Below, in pieces: positions 9,788 through 19,010 of a DNA stretch of 64,000 nucleotides (position 1 is the first letter of the stretch; each line of letters opens with the position of its first letter). Where the stretch lies: NCBI GenBank assembly GCA_023151255.1, contig JAKLJG010000008.1, forward strand, positions 62,001 through 126,000, given 5' to 3'. The DNA comes from Cyclobacteriaceae bacterium (GTDB taxonomy: Bacteria > Bacteroidota > Bacteroidia > Cytophagales > Cyclobacteriaceae). The translations under genes and the position numbers were made by a program. The notes below the pieces were generated by a model. That model saw nothing but the letters and a program-made list of their open reading frames with translations. It was not told where the DNA came from and did not search any database.

Positions 9788-12700
9788 GCAAATACACACT
9801 TATACTAATAACAGCCTGTATATTCCTGTCAACTTGCCGTCAGCAGCAAAGTGACTGGGTATTTGTACCGGCATCACACACCGGCATATCGTTTTCCAAT
9901 ACGCTTGTTGAAGATGAGAAAAATAATATTATAGAATATCTCTATTTCTATAATGGTGCAGGTGTGGCAGCGGGCGATATTAACAATGATGGTCTTACCG
10001 ATCTCTTTTTTGTATCCAATCAGGGTTACAATACACTGTATTTGAATAAGGGGAATTTTAAATTCATGGATATTACCCAGGCAGCCGGAATCAAATCACA
10101 TCGGATATGGGAGACGGGTGTAACCATGGGCGACATTAATGGTGACGGGTTTCTTGACATTTATGTGTGTGGTGTTGGCGGATACAGGCATTTCAATGGC
10201 CGTAATCAATTGTACATTAATAATGGTGATTTAACGTTTACCGAACAGGCGGCCGCATTTGGTATTGATTTTTCCGGATTCTCAACACACGCCAGTTTTT
10301 TTGATTATGATAATGATGGGGATTTGGATATGTATTTGCTTAATCACAGCGTCCATACCCCGCGTTCATATGCGCCCGGTGATGCACGCTTATTAAGCGA
10401 TTCACTTTCGGGAGACAAACTTTACAAGAATCAACTAATTGAATCGGGGAAGGCATTTTTTATCGATGTTACAAAACAGGCCGGCATTCTTAACAGCCAT
10501 GTCGGATACGGATTGGGTTTAGCAGTGGCTGATGTAAACTGGGACGGCTTTGTTGATCTGTACATCGGCAATGATTTTCATGAAAATGACTACCTGTACA
10601 TCAATAATGGCGATGGCACTTTCAAGGAAACTATCCGTAACGCAACAACACATTCAAGCCGGTTTTCAATGGGCAATGATATTGCTGATTTTAATAATGA
10701 TTTATGGCCGGATATAATAGCGGTTGATATGCAGCCGAAAAATGAACAGGTTCGAAAACGCTCGGCCGGTGAAGATGCGTATGATATTTTCAATTTTAAA
10801 CTTAACTACGGGTACCACGCCCAGGTTGCACGAAACACCCTGCAGTTAAATGCCGGAATGTATAAGGCAAATCCGCTATTCAGCGAGGTGGCTTACCTTG
10901 CCGGCATTGCTTCTACTGATTGGAGCTGGGGGCCCCTGTTTGCAGATTTTAATAACGATGGTTTAAAAGACCTGTACATTACCAACGGCATTGTACGAAG
11001 GCCCAATGATATGGACTATATCAGTTACATAGCCGATGACTCCGTCCAGCTTTCACTTCAGGTTTTTGATAAGAAGGATCTGCAAATACTGACTAAAATG
11101 CCAGAAGGTAAAGTATCTAATTTTCTGTTCCTTAATCGTTCAAACTATACATTTCAGGATATAACACACTCGGCCGGTCTTTTACGCCCTTCATTCTCCA
11201 ATGGGGCCACGTACGCTGATCTGGATAATGATGGCGACTTGGATTTAGCTGTAAATAACATCAATGAAACAGCCTACATTATTCAGAATAATACGGGTAG
11301 GAAGCAGGGTAATTACTTAGCTGTTTCACTTCGCGGCCCCGAAGGAAATACATTTGGGGTGGGGGCCAAAGTAGTACTGTTTACCAATGGTGCTCGGCAA
11401 CTGCAACACCTTATGCCTGCCCGGGGTTGGTGTTCATCAGTTGATTTTCGGCTTCATTTTGGCCTGGGCAGGCACGCTTTAATCGATTCTGTAATGGTTA
11501 TTTGGCCCGGTAACCGTGTGCAGGTTGTTAAGTCGATAGCCGCAAACCAGCAGGTTACTATTGATTATAGCAACAGCAGTGGGGCTTTTGCTTACAATGA
11601 TTTATTTGATGACCAGCATTTTCTACTTACCCCAATAACTTCCGCGCCTGATTACCGGCACATTGAAAACGATTACAATGCCTTTGCTTCCGAAACACTT
11701 ATTCCGCATATGTTGTCTGAACAGGGACCACCCATTGCAGTGGGCGATGTTAACGGAGATGGGTTGGATGATTTTTTTATCGGGGGAGGCAGGGGCCAAA
11801 GTGGTGGATTATTTATTCAATCAACTGATGGAAGTTTTAAACATTCTTATCAGCCGGCATTCCTTGCAGATGCTGCTGATGAAGACACAGCTGCTGCTTT
11901 TGCTGATGTTGACGGAGATGGTGATCCGGACCTGGTAGTGGCAGCTGGCGGTCAGGAAAGTAATTATCGGTTAATTCCGCGACTCTATGTTAACAAAGAA
12001 GGTCGGTTTGAGAAGCATGTGTTTCCTCCAGTCTCAATTAACGCATCCTGCATCCGGCCAACTGATTTTGATAACGATGGCGATGTTGATTTGTTTATTG
12101 GCTCTAGTGTTATACCGGGCTTGTACGGAATGAGCCCGGTGAGTTTTTTATTCAATAATGATGGTGGTGGAAATTTTTCAGTCAATCAAACCTGGTTAGC
12201 GCATACAAGTTTCAATAATGTTACCCGCGTACGACCGGGCATGGTAAAAGATGCCTCCTGGTCTGACATTAATGGCGATGGCTTGCCGGACCTGATGTTG
12301 CTGGGTGAATGGATGCCCGTAACTTTATTAATACAACAGCCCAATCACACATTCTTAAATAAAACAGAGTCATACGGACTGGCAGAAACTTACGGGTTGT
12401 GGAACGCTATGCTTGCCTCCGATTTGGATAATGATGGCGATGTAGACTTTGTATGTGGTAACCTGGGATTAAATTCACGACTTACGGCTTCAGCCAGCAA
12501 ACCCCTGCAAATGTTATTGGGTGATTTTGATGCTAACCAGAGTTCTGATCACATTCTCATTTATTATAATGGCGATTCGGCCTATATTTTTCCTACACGC
12601 GACCAACTGATAAAGCAGTTGCCTTTTTTAAAGAAGAAGCTGCTCAGGTATAAGGATTATTCAACAATACGGGTAGAAAACCTATTGTCGGACGAACAAT

Positions 12701-13098
12701 TGGCACGTGGCAGTAAACTTATGGTTACGGAATTATCATCGGTAGTGCTGGAGAATGCTGACGGGAAATTTATTGTTAGGCCGCTGCCCATTGAAGCTCA
12801 ACTGTTTCCGGTGTGGGGTATTGAAGCTGACGACCTGGATGGGGATGGGGTTTTGGATATTCTGCTTGCCGGTAATCAATCCGAAGTGCAGCCTGAAATC
12901 GGACCGCATGATGCGGGCCTTGGTTTGGTACTCAAGGGAATCGGTGGTTGCCAATTTCAATCGATTGCACCTAATACTTCAGGCTTTGTTATTACCGGTG
13001 ACGTTCGCAGTTCAGGAACTTTACGCGCAAGTAATAATCAGCGCTTGTATCTTTTTGGCAGAAATGGCAGCTCTTTAATTATCTTTAAGAGAAACTAG
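9784..13098 (+). CDS. VCBS/FG-GAP repeat lipoprotein with ASPIC/UnbV domain (paralogue 3)
   Basis: 1,104 residues with lipobox LSTC (Cys18). The architecture and length match the two preceding paralogues. The ASPIC-like segment is at about residues 515-600 (motif SSVDFRLHFGLG) and calcium loops recur throughout (DINGDGFLD, DLDNDGDLD). It is more diverged than paralogues 1 and 2. Its start overlaps the previous stop (ATGA) and the GH65 gene begins 7 bases after its stop. It is probably another surface-exposed subunit of the locus; the actual ligand is unknown. Confidence 0.85.
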   Translation: MSKYTLILITACIFLSTCRQQQSDWVFVPASHTGISFSNTLVEDEKNNIIEYLYFYNGAGVAAGDINNDGLTDLFFVSNQGYNTLYLNKGNFKFMDITQAAGIKSHRIWETGVTMGDINGDGFLDIYVCGVGGYRHFNGRNQLYINNGDLTFTEQAAAFGIDFSGFSTHASFFDYDNDGDLDMYLLNHSVHTPRSYAPGDARLLSDSLSGDKLYKNQLIESGKAFFIDVTKQAGILNSHVGYGLGLAVADVNWDGFVDLYIGNDFHENDYLYINNGDGTFKETIRNATTHSSRFSMGNDIADFNNDLWPDIIAVDMQPKNEQVRKRSAGEDAYDIFNFKLNYGYHAQVARNTLQLNAGMYKANPLFSEVAYLAGIASTDWSWGPLFADFNNDGLKDLYITNGIVRRPNDMDYISYIADDSVQLSLQVFDKKDLQILTKMPEGKVSNFLFLNRSNYTFQDITHSAGLLRPSFSNGATYADLDNDGDLDLAVNNINETAYIIQNNTGRKQGNYLAVSLRGPEGNTFGVGAKVVLFTNGARQLQHLMPARGWCSSVDFRLHFGLGRHALIDSVMVIWPGNRVQVVKSIAANQQVTIDYSNSSGAFAYNDLFDDQHFLLTPITSAPDYRHIENDYNAFASETLIPHMLSEQGPPIAVGDVNGDGLDDFFIGGGRGQSGGLFIQSTDGSFKHSYQPAFLADAADEDTAAAFADVDGDGDPDLVVAAGGQESNYRLIPRLYVNKEGRFEKHVFPPVSINASCIRPTDFDNDGDVDLFIGSSVIPGLYGMSPVSFLFNNDGGGNFSVNQTWLAHTSFNNVTRVRPGMVKDASWSDINGDGLPDLMLLGEWMPVTLLIQQPNHTFLNKTESYGLAETYGLWNAMLASDLDNDGDVDFVCGNLGLNSRLTASASKPLQMLLGDFDANQSSDHILIYYNGDSAYIFPTRDQLIKQLPFLKKKLLRYKDYSTIRVENLLSDEQLARGSKLMVTELSSVVLENADGKFIVRPLPIEAQLFPVWGIEADDLDGDGVLDILLAGNQSEVQPEIGPHDAGLGLVLKGIGGCQFQSIAPNTSGFVITGDVRSSGTLRASNNQRLYLFGRNGSSLIIFKRN

Positions 13099-13105
13099 CA
13101 AATTA

Positions 13106-15124
13106 ATGATTCGCCTGGTTGCTATATTCTGCATCTCTTCTTCACACCTGTGTGCGCAGTCTGAATGGATAATTACGGCATCCAATATAAATCCCGCCAA
13201 CTATTACGGTGTTACTGTGGCCAATGGCATGATAGGTTTGGTCTCATCGCCCGAACCGATGAAGGTGAAAGACGTTGTGTTGAATGGTGTATATGATTAT
13301 TATCAACGCGGTCGGGTATCCAATATACTTAAATCGTTCAATCATGTAAACATCAACCTCGATGTAGACGGCATGCGTGTTACCCGTAAGGATATTTCAG
13401 GGTACCGTCAGGAACTCGATATGAAACAGGCAATGCTGACAACCCGTTTTGATGTGAGTGACAAAGTCAATGTAACCCACTCCCTGGTGGCGCTCAGGCA
13501 CTTACCCTATACGGCTTTGAGTATAGTTACTGTTTCGGCCAACAAGAATGTGCGCATAACCCCGATGAGCGTAATTGAAGCGCCAGACCACCTTACCGAG
13601 GTTAGAAACTATTACAGCGAAATTGACAGACCCCATGTTAAAATACCGCTGCTAACTTCGGTGGCAAGAAGTCCTTCGGGTAAACACGTTGTTGCGGCAA
13701 GCAATAGTTTCATCTTCAATGAGCCTCATGGCAGTGAGCCGAAGATAATTCATGAAGACTGGGACTATAGCATGCACCTGGCCAAGTTTACAAAAGAACT
13801 TAAAGCAGGAGAGTCGTACACGTTTAGCATAGTTTCTTCAGCAACCTCTACAGCACACTTTGGCGATCCGCACAACGAAGCCGAGCGCCTTACCATTTTT
13901 GCAATGCTGGAGCGAACCGAACAACTGATGAAGCGGCACACCGAAGCCTGGAACAAACTCTGGCAAAGTGATATTGTAATAACGGGAGATTTGCAGATTC
14001 AAAAGGATATCAGGTTTTCGCTTTACCATTTATACTCATTTGCCCGCGAAGGCACAGCCTACAGCCTTTCGCCTATGGGCCTTAGTGGGTTGGGGTATAA
14101 CGGTCACGTTTTCTGGGATACAGAATTGTGGATGTATCCGCCATTGCTTGTGCTTAAACCCGAAATTGCCAAATCACTGTTGGAATACAGATACCAGCGG
14201 TTGGAAGCTGCAAAGCAAAATGCCTTTTCACATGGCTTTAAAGGGGCTATGTTTCCGTGGGAGTCATCAGCCGAAGGTTCGGAAGATACACCTGTATGGG
14301 CCCTGACGGGCCCCTTCCAGCACCACATTACCGGATGCGTTGGCTGGGCTTTTTGGAAATACTATCAGGTAACTAAAGATAAGACCTGGCTTCGCGATCG
14401 GGGGTATCCTGTTTTAAAAGAAGTGGCCGATTTCTGGGCAAGCCGGGTAGAACGAAAAGGACCAGGCCGCTATGAAATTACCAATGTAATTGGCGCCAAT
14501 GAATGGCAGGAGAATATCAATAACAACGCCTTTACCAATGGAATGGCCCGAACTGTTTTACGCTATGCTACACAAGCCGCAAAAGAACTTGGATTTATGC
14601 CCGACCCGGATTGGGAGCATGTGGCCCAAAATATTCCTATTCTTAAGTTTCCCGATGGTACCACGCGCGAGAATGAAACCTATAACGGTGAAATGATAAA
14701 ACAGGCTGATGTAAACCTGCTGGCATTTCCGTTGGAAGTCATTTCTGAAAAAGCACAAATCGAAAAAGACTTAACCTTTTACGAAACAAAAATGTCGCCC
14801 GATGGTCCCGCAATGGGCTTTGCAGTCTTAGCAACGTTATATGCCCGGCTAGGCAAACCAGATAAAGCGTATGATATTTTCTTAAAGAGCTATAAACCCA
14901 ATGAGGTACCTCCCTTTGGTGTGCTTGCCGAGACAGCTGGTGGAACAAATCCATATTTTGCTACCGGTGCCGGAGGCATGCTGCAGACTGTCTTGTTTGG
15001 GTTTGCCGGACTTCAGATTTCCGATGCCGGTATCAGCCAGCAAAAAAGGCCACTTCCTTCTGGTTGGCGATCGGTAGAGGTAAAGGGAGTGGGCGTTAAC
15101 AGGATTACAATTGTTCAAAAATAG
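13106..15124 (+). CDS. Secreted glycoside hydrolase family 65 protein (probable alpha-glucoside hydrolase)
   Basis: 672 residues with a signal peptide cut near CAQ/S, so periplasmic or exported. It has an N-terminal beta-sandwich, an (alpha/alpha)6 catalytic barrel and a short C-terminal sheet, as in GH65. The general acid region is GANEWQENINNNAFTN, with Glu466 in the place of the catalytic Glu of maltose phosphorylases. Glu609 (GVLAETAGG) lies 143 residues later. From memory, the Flavobacterium johnsoniae kojibiose hydrolase has a second catalytic Glu at a similar spacing, where phosphorylases bind phosphate. Export also argues for hydrolysis rather than phosphorolysis. The substrate could be kojibiose, nigerose, trehalose or another alpha-glucobiose; this is not resolved here. 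Confidence 0.85.
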   Translation: MIRLVAIFCISSSHLCAQSEWIITASNINPANYYGVTVANGMIGLVSSPEPMKVKDVVLNGVYDYYQRGRVSNILKSFNHVNINLDVDGMRVTRKDISGYRQELDMKQAMLTTRFDVSDKVNVTHSLVALRHLPYTALSIVTVSANKNVRITPMSVIEAPDHLTEVRNYYSEIDRPHVKIPLLTSVARSPSGKHVVAASNSFIFNEPHGSEPKIIHEDWDYSMHLAKFTKELKAGESYTFSIVSSATSTAHFGDPHNEAERLTIFAMLERTEQLMKRHTEAWNKLWQSDIVITGDLQIQKDIRFSLYHLYSFAREGTAYSLSPMGLSGLGYNGHVFWDTELWMYPPLLVLKPEIAKSLLEYRYQRLEAAKQNAFSHGFKGAMFPWESSAEGSEDTPVWALTGPFQHHITGCVGWAFWKYYQVTKDKTWLRDRGYPVLKEVADFWASRVERKGPGRYEITNVIGANEWQENINNNAFTNGMARTVLRYATQAAKELGFMPDPDWEHVAQNIPILKFPDGTTRENETYNGEMIKQADVNLLAFPLEVISEKAQIEKDLTFYETKMSPDGPAMGFAVLATLYARLGKPDKAYDIFLKSYKPNEVPPFGVLAETAGGTNPYFATGAGGMLQTVLFGFAGLQISDAGISQQKRPLPSGWRSVEVKGVGVNRITIVQK

Positions 15125-15131
15125 ATTTTAA

Positions 15132-16484
15132 ATGTGTATGGTAGGAGTTAGGTCTGTTCTTTTGTGTATTGTTCTTTTAGCAGGCTGTACTGGGGGCAAC
15201 AAAAATTATCAACCTATAGCCAACAATGCTGAATTTTTGCATCGTTCGATAAAAGCAATTACGGATCGCATCGTTTACGATATCTTCTCGCCACCGGTGG
15301 CCAGCCGTATTTATGCCTATACATGTGTAGCCGCGTATGAGGCGGTCGCACCTTTCCATGCTGATTTGATTTCGCTGGCCGGTCAGGTAAATGGCCTTGA
15401 AGCACTTCCTCAGCCTGAGGCCGGGCTTGAATATGTGCACACACTGGTGTCTGTTCAGGCAGCATTGCAGGTAGGTAGGGCACTTATTTTTTCCGAATCC
15501 GATCTGGATGAATTTTATAACCAAATAATGAACGAGTTTAAGCAAACAGGTATTCCTGATGATGTTTTCGAGCGTTCGGTAGCTTATGGTAAAATTGTAG
15601 CCCAGCATATACTGGCATGGGCTGATAAAGACAACTACAAACAGTCTAGATCCTTTCCTAAATTCACGATTACCCAGGATCCGGCCCGCTGGCGGCCTAC
15701 TCCTCCGGCTTATATGGATGCCGTTGAACCCCACTGGACTACCATCCGGCCTTTTGTGTTAGACTCATCCACTCAGTTTATGCCTGCCCCGCCTATTCCA
15801 TTTTCGGCCAAAAAGGATAGCCCGTTTTACAATGCGGCTTATGTGGTTTATGAAGCAGGTAAAAATTTAACAGAAGAACAGCGCCAGATTGCCTCCTTCT
15901 GGGATTGCAACCCTTTTGTCATGAATGTGCACGGTCACGTTATGTTTGCTTCTAAGAAAATTTCTCCGGGTGGTCATTGGATAAATATTGTTCGTGTTGC
16001 CTGCACTAAAAATCAGGCTGACATAGCCACCTCTGCTGAAGTTTATGCCCGTGTTGCACTGGCGCTTGCCGATGGGTTTATCAGTTGCTGGGATGAAAAA
16101 TACCGGAGCAACTTAGTGCGACCGGAAACCTACATCAATCAATTTATTGACCAGAACTGGATACCTTTCCTTCAAACCCCGCCATTTCCTGAACACACCA
16201 GCGGGCATAGTGTTATCTCAACAGCAGCCGCGGTAACGCTAACTAATTTCTTTGGAGATAATTTTGAATTTACGGATGATACGGAATTAGAGTTTGGCTT
16301 GCCCGGGCGTAGTTTTAAATCCTTTATTGAGGCCAGCCAGGAAGCCGCCATAAGCCGGTTTTACGGGGGAATTCATTATATGGCAGCTATTGAGGAAGGT
16401 GTTAAACAAGGCCGTAAAGTTGGCGAATGGGTAGTGGCCAACATTACCACCAGAAAGAACCCCGCAGCACCAGTTAGTCCTTAA
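15132..16484 (+). CDS. Vanadium-dependent haloperoxidase / PAP2-like phosphatase lipoprotein
   Basis: 450 residues with lipobox LAGC; the start could be Met1 or Met3. The three vanadate/phosphate-binding motifs of the superfamily are present: K323-x6-R330-P (KYRSNLVRP), S357-G-H359 in EHTSGHS, and S408-R409-x5-H415 (SRFYGGIH). The Asp usually four residues after the last His is Ala here. Whether it is a phosphatase or a haloperoxidase cannot be decided from sequence; many Bacteroidota members are uncharacterised. It sits 7 bases after the GH65 gene and 3 bases before the DUF3179 gene, inside the sugar-utilisation operon. Confidence 0.85.
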   Translation: MCMVGVRSVLLCIVLLAGCTGGNKNYQPIANNAEFLHRSIKAITDRIVYDIFSPPVASRIYAYTCVAAYEAVAPFHADLISLAGQVNGLEALPQPEAGLEYVHTLVSVQAALQVGRALIFSESDLDEFYNQIMNEFKQTGIPDDVFERSVAYGKIVAQHILAWADKDNYKQSRSFPKFTITQDPARWRPTPPAYMDAVEPHWTTIRPFVLDSSTQFMPAPPIPFSAKKDSPFYNAAYVVYEAGKNLTEEQRQIASFWDCNPFVMNVHGHVMFASKKISPGGHWINIVRVACTKNQADIATSAEVYARVALALADGFISCWDEKYRSNLVRPETYINQFIDQNWIPFLQTPPFPEHTSGHSVISTAAAVTLTNFFGDNFEFTDDTELEFGLPGRSFKSFIEASQEAAISRFYGGIHYMAAIEEGVKQGRKVGEWVVANITTRKNPAAPVSP

Positions 16485-16487
16485 AGA

Positions 16488-17666
16488 ATGAAAAAACTGT
16501 TATTCATCATAACACTACCCATGTTGGTGGCTGTGGAAATAGCGCGTGTTTATTATATCATGCCATTCCCCGGAAGCCAGCAACAAAACTCGATTAAGCT
16601 GGCGTATTTTCTACATAATTACATTAACCTGTTCCGGCTTATTGGCATTGCTGGTATAGTTTACCTGACTTACTCGCTATTTCCCGTCAGCAACCGATTA
16701 GGAAAGTGGTTGATACTAGTGGCTATAGCTTTCTGGCTGGTAGTGATTTATATGTTCAACTTTAAGATGCAGGCCGATAAGATGTTTTACGAGCCCCGCA
16801 CAAAAAAGCTTTCACCGGTTTCTGAGAACAAAATATTACCTCAGCAATTGGTAATCGGGGTTACAATTAATAACCAATCAAAGGCTTACCCCATTGAAAT
16901 TATAGGATATCACCACCAGGTTCGCGACTCTGTTGGTGGTGTTCCTGTAATGGTTACGTATTGCACGGTTTGCCGTACCGGCCGTGTATTTAGTCCGCTC
17001 GTTAACGGTGAGCCGGAAACATTCAGGCTGGTAGGCATGGATCATTTCAATGCCATGTTTGAAGACAGTCGTACCAAATCATGGTGGCGGCAAGCAAATG
17101 GCGAAGCAATTGCCGGCCCGCTAAAGGGTTCTCAACTGAGTGAAATTCCCTCCGAGCAAATGACCCTTGCTGCCTGGGTAGCCCGCCATCCCAATACAAC
17201 TATCCTTCAGCCCGACAGCGAATTCAATGATTCGTATGAAAAGCTTGCTAACTATGATGAAGGAAAATCAAATAGTAAACTTACCGGTACCGACTCTGTT
17301 TCGTGGCAGGAAAAATCGTGGGTGGTTGGTATCAAACCTAACAACACACCACGAGCATACGATTGGATTGAACTTAGCCAGGCCCGGCTTATTAATGATG
17401 CGTTCGGGCGTGTGTTTACTTTGCTTGCGCTTGAGCCCGATTCAGCTTCTTTTCATGTATGGCTGCGGCCCGATTCGTTAAGCTTTGCGCTTAAAGATGG
17501 CGTGATAATAGATGAGCAGACTTCTTCCAGGTGGGATTGGAATGGTACCTGTACCGAAGGAGTATTGAAAGGTAACAGGCTTATATCGGTTCAATCGTAC
17601 CAGGAGTTCTGGCATTCCTGGCGAACTTTTAACCCGTCCACAACCCGGTATTTGGCACCCAACTGA
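16488..17666 (+). CDS. DUF3179 domain membrane protein
   Basis: 392 residues. Three hydrophobic segments near the N-terminus (about residues 3-22, 45-63 and 72-90) anchor it in a membrane. The remaining roughly 290 residues are soluble and match the DUF3179 pattern, including YCTVCRTGRVF with a CxxC pair, the run QLVIGVTINNQSKAYP and the later FHVWLRPD region. The function of DUF3179 is unknown to me. It is translationally close to its neighbours (3 and 9 bases), so it is co-transcribed with the haloperoxidase-like gene and the sugar transporter. Confidence 0.8.
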   Translation: MKKLLFIITLPMLVAVEIARVYYIMPFPGSQQQNSIKLAYFLHNYINLFRLIGIAGIVYLTYSLFPVSNRLGKWLILVAIAFWLVVIYMFNFKMQADKMFYEPRTKKLSPVSENKILPQQLVIGVTINNQSKAYPIEIIGYHHQVRDSVGGVPVMVTYCTVCRTGRVFSPLVNGEPETFRLVGMDHFNAMFEDSRTKSWWRQANGEAIAGPLKGSQLSEIPSEQMTLAAWVARHPNTTILQPDSEFNDSYEKLANYDEGKSNSKLTGTDSVSWQEKSWVVGIKPNNTPRAYDWIELSQARLINDAFGRVFTLLALEPDSASFHVWLRPDSLSFALKDGVIIDEQTSSRWDWNGTCTEGVLKGNRLISVQSYQEFWHSWRTFNPSTTRYLAPN

Positions 17667-17675
17667 TAACCTTTT

Positions 17676-19007
17676 ATGATCAAACCCCGCCTTACCTTCT
17701 GGCAGATCATCAACATGAATGTTGGCTTCTTCGGTATCCAATACTCGTTTGGTTTGCAACAAAGTGCTGTTAACCCGATTTACGATTTTCTGGGCGCCAC
17801 ACCCGATCAGATTCCGATGCTTAATCTGGCGGGTCCGGTAACCGGTTTGGTGGTGCAGCCGATAATCGGAGCGCTGAGTGATAAAACATGGAGCCCGAGG
17901 TGGGGTAGGCGGCATCCGTATTTTTTGGTAGGGGCCATCATCTGCAGTCTTGCACTTTTTCTTTACCCGTTCAGCAGTTCGCTATGGATGGCGGCCGGGT
18001 TGCTGTGGATTCTGGATGTTGGCAACAATACAGCCATGGAACCTTACCGTGCCTTTATTGCCGATAGGCTGCCGGCCGACCAGCAGCGGCTGGGGTTTCA
18101 GGCACAGAGTTTCTTCACAGGTTTTGGTCAGACCCTTGCCAATCTTTCGCTGTTTGCCTTTCCCATCATTATTATTGGTAAAACCGGGGCTATTCCTAAT
18201 TGGGTTTTTGCTTCTTTCTTTTTTGGTTCTTTTTGCTCGGTAGCTTCTGTTATTTGGAGCATCCGGGCTACTCCTGAACTGCCCCCCGATGAAGCGGAGC
18301 TTGCTCATATCCGATTGCAGAAATTAAACCTATTCAGCCCATTTAAAGATATTTTCACAGCCATCCGCCACATGCCCGCCATAATGTGGCAGCTCGCATT
18401 GGTTTACTTGTTTCAATGGTATGCCTTGTTTTGTTATTGGCAAAATGCATCCAAAAGTGTGGCTCTCTCAGTTTTTGGAATAACTCCTGCATCCAATCCG
18501 GATCGGTACGAGCAGGCGGTTAGCCTTACGGGATTGATAAACGGATGGTACAATATTGTAACATTTGCAACTGCCTTTGGCTTGGCTTGGCTGGCCAAGA
18601 AGTACAGCCCCAAATACATTCACCTGGTGTGCCTGGTGCTTGCAGGCACCGGCTTTATTTTCTTTCCGTTTATTGAATCAAAAGAGCTTCTGTTTGTGGC
18701 CATTACCGGTTTCGGAATAGGCTGGGCAAGCATGATGGGCATTCCATATTTGCTCGTGGTGGGTTCCATTCCGAAGGAGCGCTACGGAGTTTATATGGGC
18801 ATTATCAATACCATGATTGTTGTGCCCATGATTTTGCAAAATCTTACGTTCGGTTTTTTCCTTAAAAATTACCTCAACAACGATCCGCGAAACGCGGTAT
18901 TAACGGCCGGTATCCTGTTGTTACTAGCAGCCGTTGCGTTGCTTCGTATTAAACCGGTTGCTTCTTCAAATCAACATCGTGGGGTTATAAGAACGGGAGG
19001 ACATTAA
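17676..19007 (+). CDS. MFS sugar transporter, SLC45/GPH type (probable disaccharide:H+ symporter)
   Basis: 443 residues with about 12 hydrophobic segments. The loop between helices 2 and 3 reads GALSDKTWSPRWGRRHPY, typical of sucrose/maltose SLC45-like carriers (RWGRR), and DVGNNTAMEPYRAF follows in helix 4. It lies in the inner membrane and would bring a disaccharide or small oligosaccharide into the cytoplasm. The next gene, 3 bases downstream, is a cytoplasmic GH13 alpha-glucosidase, so an alpha-glucoside (maltose, sucrose or an isomer) is the likely cargo. Confidence 0.88.
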   Translation: MIKPRLTFWQIINMNVGFFGIQYSFGLQQSAVNPIYDFLGATPDQIPMLNLAGPVTGLVVQPIIGALSDKTWSPRWGRRHPYFLVGAIICSLALFLYPFSSSLWMAAGLLWILDVGNNTAMEPYRAFIADRLPADQQRLGFQAQSFFTGFGQTLANLSLFAFPIIIIGKTGAIPNWVFASFFFGSFCSVASVIWSIRATPELPPDEAELAHIRLQKLNLFSPFKDIFTAIRHMPAIMWQLALVYLFQWYALFCYWQNASKSVALSVFGITPASNPDRYEQAVSLTGLINGWYNIVTFATAFGLAWLAKKYSPKYIHLVCLVLAGTGFIFFPFIESKELLFVAITGFGIGWASMMGIPYLLVVGSIPKERYGVYMGIINTMIVVPMILQNLTFGFFLKNYLNNDPRNAVLTAGILLLLAAVALLRIKPVASSNQHRGVIRTGGH

Positions 19008-19010
19008 GTT

